Positions 1 to 11,100 of a stretch of 41,412 bases of DNA are shown in pieces. The translations under genes were made by a program, and so were the position numbers. This stretch comes from a bacterium (GTDB taxonomy: Bacteria > UBP14 > UBA6098 > B30-G16), in the NCBI GenBank assembly GCA_021162205.1, contig JAGGZE010000085.1:1-41412 (forward strand), given 5' to 3'. How positions within the stretch are numbered: position 1 is the first letter of the stretch; each line of letters opens with the position of its first letter. The notes below the pieces were generated by a model. That model searched no databases, was not told where the DNA came from, and was given only the letters and a program-made list of their open reading frames with translations.

Positions 1-2
1 AA

Positions 3-119
3 ATCGGTGCACTCGATAAACTTCGTTCCGATGCACAAATGGAAAATAAATCCCTCGAAGAACTTTTCGTTAAACTCACCGGCGGTGAAAAAGAAATAAA
101 TCTCTGGCACCATCTTTAA
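3..119 (+). CDS. ABC transporter ATP-binding protein, C-terminal fragment
   Basis: The frame that opens at base 3 runs for 38 codons to a TAA at 117-119; the gene begins outside the window. The visible end contains SLEELFVKLTGG, which resembles the conserved tail (LEEvFlkLTGg) of ABC-2 type export ATPases that energise drug, lipid or polysaccharide exporters. No Walker or signature motif lies inside the window, so the family call rests on this tail alone. The stop codon sits inside a terminator hairpin with a U tract, which fits a true gene end. It could instead be an unrelated protein with a similar tail. Confidence 0.55.
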   Translation: MGALDKLRSDAQMENKSLEELFVKLTGGEKEINLWHHL

Positions 120-131
120 GATGTTTTTTTT
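111..131 (+). terminator. Intrinsic terminator overlapping the stop codon
   Basis: CATCT (111-115) pairs with AGATG (119-123) across a three-base loop, and eight T follow at 124-131. The TAA stop (117-119) lies in the loop and stem. This is the textbook layout for the plus-strand gene that ends here. Confidence 0.6.
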
Positions 132-160
132 GTGCAACTTTTCTGTCCCGACAAGTCGTG
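121..160 (+). repeat. Composite palindromic element, copy A (partial)
   Basis: Directly after the U tract the sequence reads TTTGTGCAACTTTTCTG and then CCCGACAAGTCG. This matches the order of parts in the copies at 17621-18014 and 32654-32722: short stem, T run, TTTG, a TTGC/GCAAC arm, TTTYCT, CCCGA-n4-TCG. The closing arm is missing locally, but GTGCAACTTT (133-142) is complementary to AAAGTTGCAC (271-280) in copy B, so the two copies could pair with each other. Confidence 0.5.
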
Positions 161-162
161 GT

Positions 163-210
163 ATTTCACAAGAGTGAAATTCATTTTCGCCGAACCCTTC
201 GGTTCTTTTT
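163..210 (+). terminator. Two consecutive hairpins, the second with a T5 tract
   Basis: The first stem is ATTTCAC (163-169) with GTGAAAT (174-180) around AAGA. The second stem is GAACC (192-196) with GGTTC (201-205) around CTTC, followed by TTTTT (206-210). The second is a good intrinsic terminator for plus-strand transcription and probably backs up the one at 111-131. A very similar hairpin with T tail stands at 32606-32625 at the end of the plus-strand operon. Confidence 0.55.
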
Positions 211-238
211 AATTTTTGAAATATTATTTTGCTCAAGT

Positions 239-301
239 GGGTGCAACAGGGAATTGAGCGAAGCGAAAGGAAAGTTGCACAAAGAGAACACCCAAAGGGT
301 G
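239..301 (-). repeat. Composite palindromic element, copy B (opposite orientation)
   Basis: Read on the minus strand it shows CACCC-TTT-GGGTG (301 down to 289), then TTCTCTTTG, then arm GTGCAAC (280-274), a small TTTCGCTTCGCTC hairpin, TTCCCT and the closing arm GTTGCAC (247-241). The order of parts equals the other copies, but the inner stem sequence differs, which suggests compensating change. It lies 3' of the 1545-residue gene, as copy A lies 3' of the ATPase gene. Confidence 0.55.
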
Positions 302-324
302 GGCGAACGCCTGCCCGAAGGGTG

Positions 325-356
325 AAAAACTCCCCCAGATTTCTCCGGGGGAGTTT
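325..356 (-). terminator. Intrinsic terminator of the 1545-residue gene
   Basis: AAACTCCCCC (327-336) pairs perfectly over ten bases with GGGGGAGTTT (347-356) around a ten-base loop. On the minus strand the stem is followed by a T tract (positions 329-325). It lies 25 bases past the stop codon of the minus-strand gene at 381. Confidence 0.75.
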
Positions 357-380
357 GCAATTTCAGTATTCAGAATAGAA

Positions 381-3300
381 CTATTTCACGAGTGTAACTC
401 TGGATGTAGCAGTGCGTCCATCTACAGTGAGTTTTATAAAATAGACACCGCTGTTCGCATCTTTTGCATCCCAATTAGTTGTGTAATGACCGCGTCCAAG
501 TTTACCCTGTCGAAGTGTAGCGATTCTGTTTCCAGAGATGTCATACACGCCGAGATTGACCATTCCATCTGTCGGGATATCGAATGCGATACCGCAGACA
601 GAATTGAATGGATTCGGATTCACAGTTAGAGCGAATGCCGCAGGTTTCACAGAACTTTCATCGACTCGTGTATTCACAATCGGTATCCAGTCGAGAATTC
701 CACCGAGAAATCTGCCAGCATAAGTAAGAGCAGTAACATAAATCGATGTATAAACTCTCTTGTAAGTATAGTGAACACCTACAATAGACGAATCGGCATT
801 AGCATAGAACACAGGTTGAGCCCCACCAATCGTTGCCAAAGCATCGACATAATGGTCGGCGGTTGTTTGGTAGGCATAATCGCTGCTCCATACCGAGCCC
901 ATATAGAAATCGGTATCCATACTGATGAATTCTACATTTCCAGTTGTGGAATCTGCACCTTCGGTCGCAGAGAAATAGAATCTATTAAGCAAATCTGTTG
1001 TGGCATAATCTTGAGCGAAATCCGGTCCGCTTATATAGACAAAACCATCGCCATCGATATAATCGACAAGCATAGTCTGCATTGCAGCACTCATATTCTC
1101 ATCGGATGCATCTCCGCGAACACCGAGAACTACGAATACAGCATCGTAATCATCGAGATTATAGCGACCGAGCAAACTAATATCCTCATCCTGGTCGGTC
1201 ATCGTAACAGCGGATACACCGATAGCTGCCAATGTAGTTTGCATATCCTCGGCAAATCCCGCTCCATTGTCGAAATCGATAAGAAGAAGAGCATTGTCGT
1301 CTGGAGTAACAGCAATCTCGACCTCGCAGTGTTCACTTGCAGGAGATTCACCGTCGTCGTCATAAACCGTAACCACATAGTAATCATAAGTTTCGCCATC
1401 GACTACATCGTAATCGTCGTAGGATACTTCTGTGGTATTGTCGAGAAGCAAACCATCACGATAAATATCGTAACTCGCTATAGTCAATGCTGTTGTCGGT
1501 TCTGTCCAGCTGATTTCAGCATGCAAAGATTCACCTGCCGCAAATGGACGGTCTGTCGGAGCGAAATCACAAATCAAATCCTCTGGTGGAAAATAATATG
1601 GCAATGTGATTTCGATTGTAGTATCCATATTCGCTGTGATTATTGTTTCAATTTCGGCAAAGTATTCATTCGACACGGTAATCGTGTAATCGCCCCAGTC
1701 CATATCATCGAAACATACGAGACCGCTCGGCGGAGTAACCTGCTCGGATGCAGGCGGCATCTGAACTAATGCGCCGCTGTTATCGGTTGCACCCTCGAGT
1801 GTAACATCGACACAAATCTGTATCGGAGCGCCGACAAGGTCGAAATCGAGTGTCATATCGGCATCGATAAGCAATGTAGTTTCAGCATCGGCATAGCCAG
1901 CATAACTCGCAGTAATCGTATGGAGTCCATAACTAACATCCATTGTATATTCACCGGCAGTATCGGTTGTCGTGGTCGGTGTGCCATCGACTGAAATCGA
2001 AATTCCCTCGGTTAGCACGCCATCGAGTGAACCTGTTCCGCTAACTGTCAATGGAATAGAAGTAATGTTGATATTGTATGCCATATCGCCCGCTACATCT
2101 ACAGTATCGAGATAATCGGGGTAGCCAGCATATGAAGCAGTTACTTCATAAGAACCAGCGGTCAAATGAACACAATATTCGCCATCGACACCTGAATAAA
2201 GTTCGGTCGGTCCAAATACTATATGAACACCGCCTTGAGCGACACCCGCGACATAAGTAGTTCCGCAGACATCGTATCCAAACGGAGTAAGTTCGAGGTC
2301 GAGAACTACATCGGCACCTGATATATCTACATTTGCGATAAGCGTATCATAGCCATCCGCTGTAACCATCACATCGTAAGTTCCATTTGGAAGACCACAA
2401 ACTTCATAAGAGCCATCGGATATTGTGAAATCGGAAAGTCCACCGACAACGACCTGTGCAGTTTCTATAGGAAGGTCGGTCAGTTCATCCGTAACAATAC
2501 CATTCACGCAAAATCTTGCGGTCGTATCGCACTCGGTAGTGTATTTCACATAAGCAATCTGTCCACTCGCAAGGTCGAGTCTATCGGTTTCATTCATAAA
2601 GACATAATCGTCATCGGCAGGTGCAGTTGCATAAGTTCCCGCAGCAATTTTCAGACACCACATAGAACTTACAGGAATATCATCGATACTCCATTGAAGC
2701 CAATTTGCAAGCGGTGTATGAGGTGGACCGGGAATAACCAATTTAATTTTCCATGTGTTCACATTGCAATTGTTTCGCATATCTGTCGAGAATTCTGTGA
2801 ATAAAGTGTCGCTGGTATCGGGATTGAGCGAAACAACACCGAATCCAATCGGCGGTGGCGCAGGAAAATCTAATCCGCTATCGAAACCATCGGTTGCATT
2901 GCTATCTGTCCCGATTGTCATCGTTTGGAATAGCAGCGAATCGGCAGTAGAATCGTAAGCGGTAAGATTCATCTCGAATATCGGTCCACAGAATCCACCT
3001 GTCGTGAATGTATAAGCCGTATCGAGTGTATGCGTAACTATATCGATGTCGCTGATACGAACATGGACATTATAATCCTCATTCAAATCAAAAAATCCCG
3101 GCGGGTCATAACATAAACGATAGCCATTCGGCAGAACAGTAGAAACAACGAAACCATCGCTGACATCTATACTATTGAGCCAAACCTGCAATGTTGTCGT
3201 ATCGACGCCGATATCATCGATGACATCGAAACAAATATTGTTTGAAATCGGCACAGCAGTTTCGCCGGCACCAGGGTCGAGATTCACAATAACGGGTGTT

Positions 3301-5018
3301 GCACCTTCACCTGTGCTGATTTCAGTCTTGAAATAAATAATTTCATCGCTGCCGACAGGATATGAACTGAACATACTCATATCGTCCCAGCTAACAGCGC
3401 CGCCTTCGAGACCATGCCCGACATAAAGTTTGAACTGGTATGAACCAAGTGAATCGGGTATCACAGCTGGATTCCAGGTGATATCGAAATCACCTGTTCC
3501 ACCTTGAACATGAACGGGCCAAATCTCTGTTGCCTGATGCAATGTGCGAATATCCTTAGAAAGCATCGTATCCATCACAGTCGGGTCATCCAGCGGGAAA
3601 TACGCATAAAATCCAGGCATGGGCCAACGAATCTGGTCATGTGAATCGAAACCAGTCAAAGCATCGTCGGACATCCCGAATGTCAGATACGATGGAACAG
3701 CATCGCGGTTTATAGTAACATCGAATTGCCACGGGACAAGGTCCTCGGGAAGAGGAACATAGAAATCTACCGTGATAGTCGTGCAGTTCGGAGCAAAATC
3801 GCAAACAGTAATATCGAGTGAATGCGGCATTCCTTGTGCCCAGCCATCGACAGGGAACGGTGGAATCACAACATTATATTCCTCATACATACCGATTCTC
3901 GTTGTTTCGATTTCTGCGGTTCGGTCGACACCATCGACAAAAGCCTGAATCGTAGTAATATCGACACCAAACTCGGCATCACGAACATTGAACGAAATTG
4001 CATCCATAAAATTAACAGTATCCATTATAGAAACATCGAGCGGCATTCCAGCATGAGTCCAGACCTCGAAATAAGGCGGGAACGAATCGATTTCGCCCAT
4101 CTCGAGCCGCGTTGTGAAACACCAGGTGAATGTATCCATAACAGTTCCAATGTTGTCTCGACCTGTTACGAAAAGACAAACCTGCGTAGTTCCAGGAAAC
4201 GCATCGCCGGGATGTTCATATACAAAATGATACCCGCCGCTACCTGTAATGGCAGTAAAAACTCCCAAACCTGTCAAATCGACAACCGAATCGAGCGTAG
4301 CATTATGAAACATAGCTGTTACGGTAACCGATGATAAATCGACACCCGAAACATCATCAACAATATTGAATAAAACCGAATCGGTTCGGCTAATACCCTC
4401 GGCACTGTCGCTTGGATAAATATTCACAACCCATGGTGGCAGATGGTCCACACCACCGACCATAATTGCATGAACAAGAATTTCATAGCCGGGTGAAAAT
4501 GTGAATGAATCAACAGTCGACATATCGACCCAGGTGGGTGTGTCATCGGAACCTATCGGACGAGCACCTATTTCGATAATTTCAGCTAAAGATTTTCCAC
4601 CGCTCGTATCTGTTGTATCCTCGACGAGAGGTAAATCATCGATTACCCAAGATACAAGTCTGTCGTATGGCGAAGTATCGCCTGATTCCCTAATACACCA
4701 AGTAGCATTATATCCGACACTTTCTACATCGGAGCTTCTAACATCGGATGTAAGATAAGGATCCATTCCAGCAGGAAAGCCATCGGTGCAAGGCGGAATT
4801 AAATAACAATAATAAGCACCGGGAACACCTGGAACAAGAGGAATATCAATCCCAGAATCGAAACAATCGGTTCCACGATAGTCCACTCCAAAATATAATG
4901 TCCTACTTGCAGCCCTATCTCCCGAATGAATAACTACTGGGTATGTCCAGTCCTGTGCGAAAACCCAACCTGCAAGAAGCAGAAGAAGGGTTGCTAAAAG
5001 CACGGTTCTTCTCATCAT
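381..5018 (-). CDS. Giant secreted multidomain surface protein with C-terminal sorting domain (1545 aa)
   Basis: The first 21 residues form a signal peptide (MMRR, Leu-rich core, VFA before Gln). Three copies of a beta-rich module carrying an FDSG-type motif (about 22-190, 430-565 and 680-845) alternate with bacterial Ig-like domains. About 850-1140 holds several carboxypeptidase-regulatory-like repeats (GSYEVCGLPNGTYDVMV, GEYCVHLTAGSYEVTASYAG). About 1143-1240 is a fibronectin type III domain, and about 1241-1450 a Rossmann-like domain (NALLLIDFDNG, YDAVFVVLG, YISGPDF). The last 90 residues are an FNPF-type FlgD/T9SS-like sorting domain. A GGGGGA Shine-Dalgarno precedes the ATG at 5018. The protein is probably exported and anchored at the cell surface; adhesion or polymer binding is likely, but no enzyme motif is certain. 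It shares its module with the neighbouring 10-kb gene. Confidence 0.8.
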   Translation of the reverse strand: MMRRTVLLATLLLLLAGWVFAQDWTYPVVIHSGDRAASRTLYFGVDYRGTDCFDSGIDIPLVPGVPGAYYCYLIPPCTDGFPAGMDPYLTSDVRSSDVESVGYNATWCIRESGDTSPYDRLVSWVIDDLPLVEDTTDTSGGKSLAEIIEIGARPIGSDDTPTWVDMSTVDSFTFSPGYEILVHAIMVGGVDHLPPWVVNIYPSDSAEGISRTDSVLFNIVDDVSGVDLSSVTVTAMFHNATLDSVVDLTGLGVFTAITGSGGYHFVYEHPGDAFPGTTQVCLFVTGRDNIGTVMDTFTWCFTTRLEMGEIDSFPPYFEVWTHAGMPLDVSIMDTVNFMDAISFNVRDAEFGVDITTIQAFVDGVDRTAEIETTRIGMYEEYNVVIPPFPVDGWAQGMPHSLDITVCDFAPNCTTITVDFYVPLPEDLVPWQFDVTINRDAVPSYLTFGMSDDALTGFDSHDQIRWPMPGFYAYFPLDDPTVMDTMLSKDIRTLHQATEIWPVHVQGGTGDFDITWNPAVIPDSLGSYQFKLYVGHGLEGGAVSWDDMSMFSSYPVGSDEIIYFKTEISTGEGATPVIVNLDPGAGETAVPISNNICFDVIDDIGVDTTTLQVWLNSIDVSDGFVVSTVLPNGYRLCYDPPGFFDLNEDYNVHVRISDIDIVTHTLDTAYTFTTGGFCGPIFEMNLTAYDSTADSLLFQTMTIGTDSNATDGFDSGLDFPAPPPIGFGVVSLNPDTSDTLFTEFSTDMRNNCNVNTWKIKLVIPGPPHTPLANWLQWSIDDIPVSSMWCLKIAAGTYATAPADDDYVFMNETDRLDLASGQIAYVKYTTECDTTARFCVNGIVTDELTDLPIETAQVVVGGLSDFTISDGSYEVCGLPNGTYDVMVTADGYDTLIANVDISGADVVLDLELTPFGYDVCGTTYVAGVAQGGVHIVFGPTELYSGVDGEYCVHLTAGSYEVTASYAGYPDYLDTVDVAGDMAYNINITSIPLTVSGTGSLDGVLTEGISISVDGTPTTTTDTAGEYTMDVSYGLHTITASYAGYADAETTLLIDADMTLDFDLVGAPIQICVDVTLEGATDNSGALVQMPPASEQVTPPSGLVCFDDMDWGDYTITVSNEYFAEIETIITANMDTTIEITLPYYFPPEDLICDFAPTDRPFAAGESLHAEISWTEPTTALTIASYDIYRDGLLLDNTTEVSYDDYDVVDGETYDYYVVTVYDDDGESPASEHCEVEIAVTPDDNALLLIDFDNGAGFAEDMQTTLAAIGVSAVTMTDQDEDISLLGRYNLDDYDAVFVVLGVRGDASDENMSAAMQTMLVDYIDGDGFVYISGPDFAQDYATTDLLNRFYFSATEGADSTTGNVEFISMDTDFYMGSVWSSDYAYQTTADHYVDALATIGGAQPVFYANADSSIVGVHYTYKRVYTSIYVTALTYAGRFLGGILDWIPIVNTRVDESSVKPAAFALTVNPNPFNSVCGIAFDIPTDGMVNLGVYDISGNRIATLRQGKLGRGHYTTNWDAKDANSGVYFIKLTVDGRTATSRVTLVK

Positions 5019-5109
5019 TTTTCCCCCTTTTTGGTAATTTTTTGTTTTTGTTTCAATCGACTTAAAAAAACTGACTTAAAAAAAATATCAAATCTAAAAA
5101 CTTTAATGG

Positions 5110-5139
5110 GGGGTGGGACTTTTTGAAAAGTCCCACCCC
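5110..5139 (-). terminator. Strong hairpin after the 10-kb gene
   Basis: GGGGTGGGACTTTT (5110-5123) is fully complementary to AAAAGTCCCACCCC (5126-5139). On the minus strand this GC-rich stem lies about 20 bases beyond the giant gene's stop codon and before the next minus gene, with a weak T-rich stretch further on. It probably ends or attenuates the giant transcript; the missing immediate U tract leaves some doubt. Confidence 0.6.
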
Positions 5140-5159
5140 AATTTTACGAGCACCGCTCT

Positions 5160-8100
5160 TTACTTGGAGAGTATCATTCTCTTTGTATCTTTGAAGGAGC
5201 CGGCTGTAATCTTGTAGAAATAAATTCCACTCGCCACAGTCGAACCACCATCATCGGTGCCATTCCAGACAACACTGCGATAGCCAGCAGTCTGCTCATC
5301 ATTCACAAGTGTATTAACCTTGTGTCCTGAAAGGTCGAATACCTCGATTCTGACATTCGCTTTCTCGGGAAGCTGGTAATTGATAACTGTTGCAGCATTG
5401 AACGGATTCGGGAAACTCTGACCGAGCTTATAAGCTGTCGGAATCGCCCTTCTCGCAACAACAACATTATAACTGCCCTGAGGAAGTGTCAGCTCTCCAA
5501 CCTCGCCGAGATTGATGAGGTCCTCTTTATACTGAATATAAACATCATATTCATCGGGAACATCGCTCAAATCTGCGGTCAAGGTGATTTCGCCTCTCGA
5601 AACGAGTGTCCAAGTAATTTTTCCACCCTCTGCACGATAATCATCGACATAGTATGAACCAATTCTTGCATCCATCTCATCCGGGAATGCAGGTGGAATA
5701 ACTACATCGGCCCCAGCATCGAAATTATCGGTTCCACCATCGGCAACACCGATAGTGAGTGTGCGGTTGAAATCATCATTGATACCGGACACATTCAACT
5801 TTGCCGACCACAATGGTGATGCAAAGCGTTTCTTGAGCGAAGTTACAGTCTTCGATGTATCTATCCAAAGTGAGCAAGCTTCATCGACGAAGACAAGATG
5901 ACCCTTGCAATGATTCAGCGTCAACACAGGCTGATATGCGTGTGCATCACAGTTATATTCCAGAACATTATCGGTCAACAGAACACCTGCTGGGTCCGTG
6001 CTGATAGCTGTTACAGGAACATCTGTCCACGGTGCACCGATAAGATTCCAACCCGGGCAGAGATTATGAACCATAAAGTCTGTCGCAGAATATGGAGTTC
6101 CACAAACCTCGATTGTAGTCTCCGCAGATGCGAACACCATATAACCATATTCGAGGTCGAGTGTATCGGTTACATCATATTGAATCAGATGAGTATCGCA
6201 CATCGTATAGACTTGCTGACCGAATACCGCATCGACTGTCGGGTCGTCGGGAACCACCGACAAAGCGACATAGTTCCAACCCGGGCAGAGATTCCAACTG
6301 CAGCAAACCAATTCTGGTTGCACAGGAACCAAAGCACAAGCTTGATTGCCAGCAAGGTCGGTTGCACATACGAGAACCGTATCCTGTGTGAATGTCGCAG
6401 GCTGCATCTCGACCGAACCATCATCGCCAACAGCGAAAGGTCCTGCAAGTAGTGTATCGCCTGTGGTATCATATACAGTAACGAGAACATAAGTTCCATT
6501 AACTGGGTCATAATATCCGCCACCGAGAAGATTATCGTCGATAGCATCGATATCAGCCTCGAACGAACCGACTGTCACGGTAACCAAATCACCATCGATT
6601 GTCGGCGGGTCGGTATCGATAAGGACAAATTTGCCCTCGGAACGAGAATTCTCTGCCTCGTCATAATCGAGTATGTTGCCAGCAGCGTCGCGACCCTTGA
6701 TTAGTATCTTCGCAAGTCCGTTCCCGTAAGGGTCATTAGATACTGTCCAGAGATATTCATAGTTGTTATTATTGAAGTAATTCCAGCGGTCGACATCTGT
6801 TGGAAGAATATCGTAACCACCATCGGGTTGATACCAGAACGAATATGTGAAATAGTATGGGTCGAGAGTCGTATGCCACAATCTTGCCTCGAGAAGGTCA
6901 TTCGGGTCATCTGTATCATAACCGTGATTAGGCATACCATCGATTGTCATTCTAAGGAAATCCCAATTTCTGGTATGTGAATATTGGTCATAAGAAATAT
7001 AACCCTCAGCAGTCGGAGCTTGGTCGAATATGGTCTGCAGCCAGGTTGCCTCGATTAAAATCGTGTCTGCATTGGTAACCCAAATATGCTCACCAGGAAG
7101 ACTGTCATTATAGCACCAGTCCATCGTGGTATAAGCACCGCCCGCATAGCGAAGCAGGTCGATTTTATATTCGGGGTCGTAGGTATCGAGCAAGACATAA
7201 GTCGGATTATCGGTAGAAACAGCAACTGTCGGTGAACCAACTGGGTGTTCCCAAAGTCTTACATCGATTTCCACAGGACCATCATATCTATTATCCTGGT
7301 CATCGACTGTCCAACTATAGATGAAGTAGCAGTGGTCTGCTCCGAGACAATCTGTGATACAAACGGTATCATCGATACCGAAACTCAGATGAAGCGCTCG
7401 GTTAGAACCGCTGATGTCTCCACCAAATTCATCATGGATGTCCATCCAGATACTATCTGTAAGACTATCGCCAGCAAACACCTCGAAGATGACATATAGG
7501 GAATCGCCCATATATCCACCCTGTTCGATGTAATCTCTGATGAATGGGTCTGTCGAACCAGATGTATAATCTGGATTATTGAATGTAGTAATCTGGAATC
7601 TGTGAACATAAGCACGAGCATCGACAATAGTGCTATCTATTTCGACCCATGCTGGATAATCGGGATAGAATTCCTCATCTGTCCACGGATAAATATCATC
7701 CGATGCAGGTTGTGTCGGATAATTGCAGGATGTTCTCATAAGAGCATCGGTGAAATTATCGCCACGAGCAACAAAGGATTCACGCGGAACGAGGAAGTAA
7801 TCTCGTGTGCAGCAGGTATTGTGCTGAACCGTGTTGGAACCTGTAGGTGAAGTCACACCGGACTGAATCGCTATTTCATTAGTAACTCGCCATTCGACCG
7901 TGTAAATTCCAGGAATAAGAATACCATAGCAGTTCCATGTATATTCGAGAACACTATCCGCACCATTATACCAGATTGTATCGGGTGCAGGAATATCGCT
8001 CACAGGAATATATCCACCAGTAACGGGGACTTCGAGACCTGTAAGCATATTAATCAGAACTATATCGACATAGTCGGCTTCCTGAATCATCGAGCCTTCG

Positions 8101-11100
8101 ATAGCAAATTTAACTGCACTCGTAGTAACAGGGAATACAAGTGTATCCGTTCCAGGAGGAACATCGCTCAAAATGCTCATTCTAAGTTCTGAACAGGTCA
8201 GGTCTTCATTGTCGATATAGATATTGCTATACTCATCTGATACATAAACATCGGGATAGAATCGTGAATAAATTCTAACCTCGACACTGGCATATCTCGT
8301 TCCAAGACCGGCATCGACAGCGAGGTCGAACGAATCACAAGGAATTCTTGCGAAATAGTATCCAGAAACACCATCATACCAGATATCTGTCGATGTCGAA
8401 ACATTATCGATTGTATAATGTTCCGCCGATGGTGCAGTCGGGTCTAATGATGCCCATATTGTATCGTGGAAATAGACGAAGAATACAATACTATCTGTGA
8501 TTGTCGGGTCGAAATCGAATGCGTTAATCTCGTTGCAGAAACTAACTGGAACGAACGCTGAATCACATTCAAAATAACCATCCTCATAGCCGGTTATTAC
8601 ATTAGGACCGCCGCCATAAGGAGTTTCCCAACTATCACTTTCAGAATTATCAAATTGCTCTGGTGTAGGCCAACCCATCGTCGGTGGATGATACTCGGTC
8701 TCGATTCTGAATGGATAAACATGGTCGACCATATTATTGCCAGCATTATCATCGAATCCTTGAATGCGAAGATTTGCAACACCATCCATAAGATTACCGC
8801 CTGCAATAACCATATAGCCAATCCATTCACGGTCGGTATTCCAACCAGGTTCGATATCGGAAAGACTTACATCTGGATGCTCGAACGAAATCGCATCTCT
8901 ATCCGATGGAACAGAACGCCATATCGGACCCTCACCGACAAGACTATAATCGGCATAGAGTTGAGCGAGTGGATAGAATCCTGCGCCTGTCTCGATTGGA
9001 ATAACAGGGAACCAATGCGTCCAACCCTCTGGCTGGAATCTAACAATGTGTCCTGTAAGCGGGTCGATATCGCGCATATCCATATTATCATTGAACCAAA
9101 TTCTCACGAACACAGTGCAAAGGTCGCCGAAATTAAATACACCGATAAGACTGTCCTGAGTGGAAACACCAGAATCCCACGGAAGACGGAACAGTGAAGG
9201 ATCCCATTCGGTGAATCCAGTGATGCCACCGATAACAGGTGTCGAATCGATTGGAGCACCTGTTGTGTCATAAGTATAATCCCAACCAGTAGTCTCACGA
9301 ATAGCAGTCGTAAATGCAATACCCTTAACGAAAGGTAATCCATTATCGAGACCCATCGGATGTGATTGGACAATCTGCTCATTTCCAAGTCTGTCCTGAA
9401 CAATAGCTTCTGCCCAAAGTGAATCTGCAATGAACAGTGTATCTTCATCGAGTATTGTCTCATAAACCGTGCCTGTTTCGGTATCTACACCATGGTAAAG
9501 TGTAATCGGGCTTGCGAGTATCATTGCTCTCGCAACCTGATTCTCATCGGCACAGTTGTGAATTTCTTTATACTCATTTGTATATAGATAATAAGTGCCA
9601 GGATTATAAACGAGTTCGAGTGACTCATCGAGATCGGGATGATAAAGATAGCGAAGAACATCGCTTCCCTCGACAACCGCTGGCAATGGCCAGGTAGTTG
9701 TCCAAGCAACATCCGTTCCACCACCCGAACAACCGACACCACTATCGATAATAGATTCGAGACGAACTCGAATTATATGATTGGTATCGTGTCTATATAT
9801 ACAGTTCACTTCTTCATAACCTGTGCCAGCCACGAGCGATGAGAAACGAGCAGCAGGTGGTTCCATATCCACTCGATATGCAAACGAATAGTAATGATAA
9901 TCTGCAATCGAATCGTTATCGACATAACCATCCGGCAAATTGAACTGGTTCGCATTTCTTGTGGCAATTCTAACAATAACAACGATGCTGTCGTTATTGA
10001 GGAATCCAAACACAGGAGCATCCCAGCTGATGTAGTTCGTATCTCCACCAGCACTAAGATTCTCATGACGATATGTAGATGGGTCGGATGTCGGGTCGAT
10101 TCTCAATACAGGTCCACCCCAATAAACATTAGTATCTGTGCTTGCAAGAACCCAGCTTGTTGTAACGGTATCGTAGAACATCACGGAATCGATAAGTGTA
10201 TCATAAACCGCACCGAGTTGATTGATAGGTCCGATTTGAAGAATTCCACCATCGACACAACCGTGAGTTTCGAGAGGAATCGTATCGCGAAGTGGTGTAT
10301 AGTGCAGCCAGCAATGTTCACAAGTGCAATCATACCAATCCTCATAGCTCCATACCTGTGTTCCAGCACTGTCGAACAACACTACACGGGCATACGGTGA
10401 ATGATTAACAACCGAATCGCTATATGGATGGTCACCACCGAGACATTCCCAGACTATAGAATCTGTGCAAGTCTGAATCTCGAATGTAATGAAATTAAGA
10501 CCCTTCGTCCAATCATCGAGCTGCGGGTCTGTTGTATAAGATGAAACAAGTCCACGCGAAATAATCGCATCTGCCGTATCGGTATCAGAAATTGGATTGC
10601 TTGGAATTACCCAATCATATCCAAGAACCTGGTCCATCTCTGCATACATTCCAGCAAGGTCTGGAGGATAATTAAACAGTTGTGGTGGGAATACATTCCA
10701 TCTCACCCAAGCTGAATCATTGAACCAACGAACCTCGGTTACATCGAGACTCGGCTGAACAACAAATGTCTCGTTGTGAACCTCATCCCAATTAGGATTC
10801 TCAAAATCACATCTTTGAGTATATGTCCGAGCAATAAGTCCGTTGCAATCATAATTATAAACAATCCCACCAGCACCGGCATAAGTATGAGCCGTGCATC
10901 GTTGACCTCTAACCGTAATCCAGGTATCATACTGGTCACAGGCATCGGTCGGGAAAGTGAAACAATCTTCATCGTGATACCAAGCATAGTAATCTGGACC
11001 TGATGCACCCGTGTATGGACCGACCCATGGTTCTGGTCTGGCTGTTGCGGGGAACCAAGGAGTGTTCGGTTCATCACCTGCGAGTATTTTAACATTCACA

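Noticed and set aside
771-1769. Long plus-strand open frame (332 codons) antisense to the 1545-residue gene
   Set aside because: Its translation is rich in Ile, Cys, Arg and His with no domain, no ribosome binding site and no signal peptide; the opposite strand encodes recognisable domains throughout. It is a by-product of the TCGA-rich sequence.
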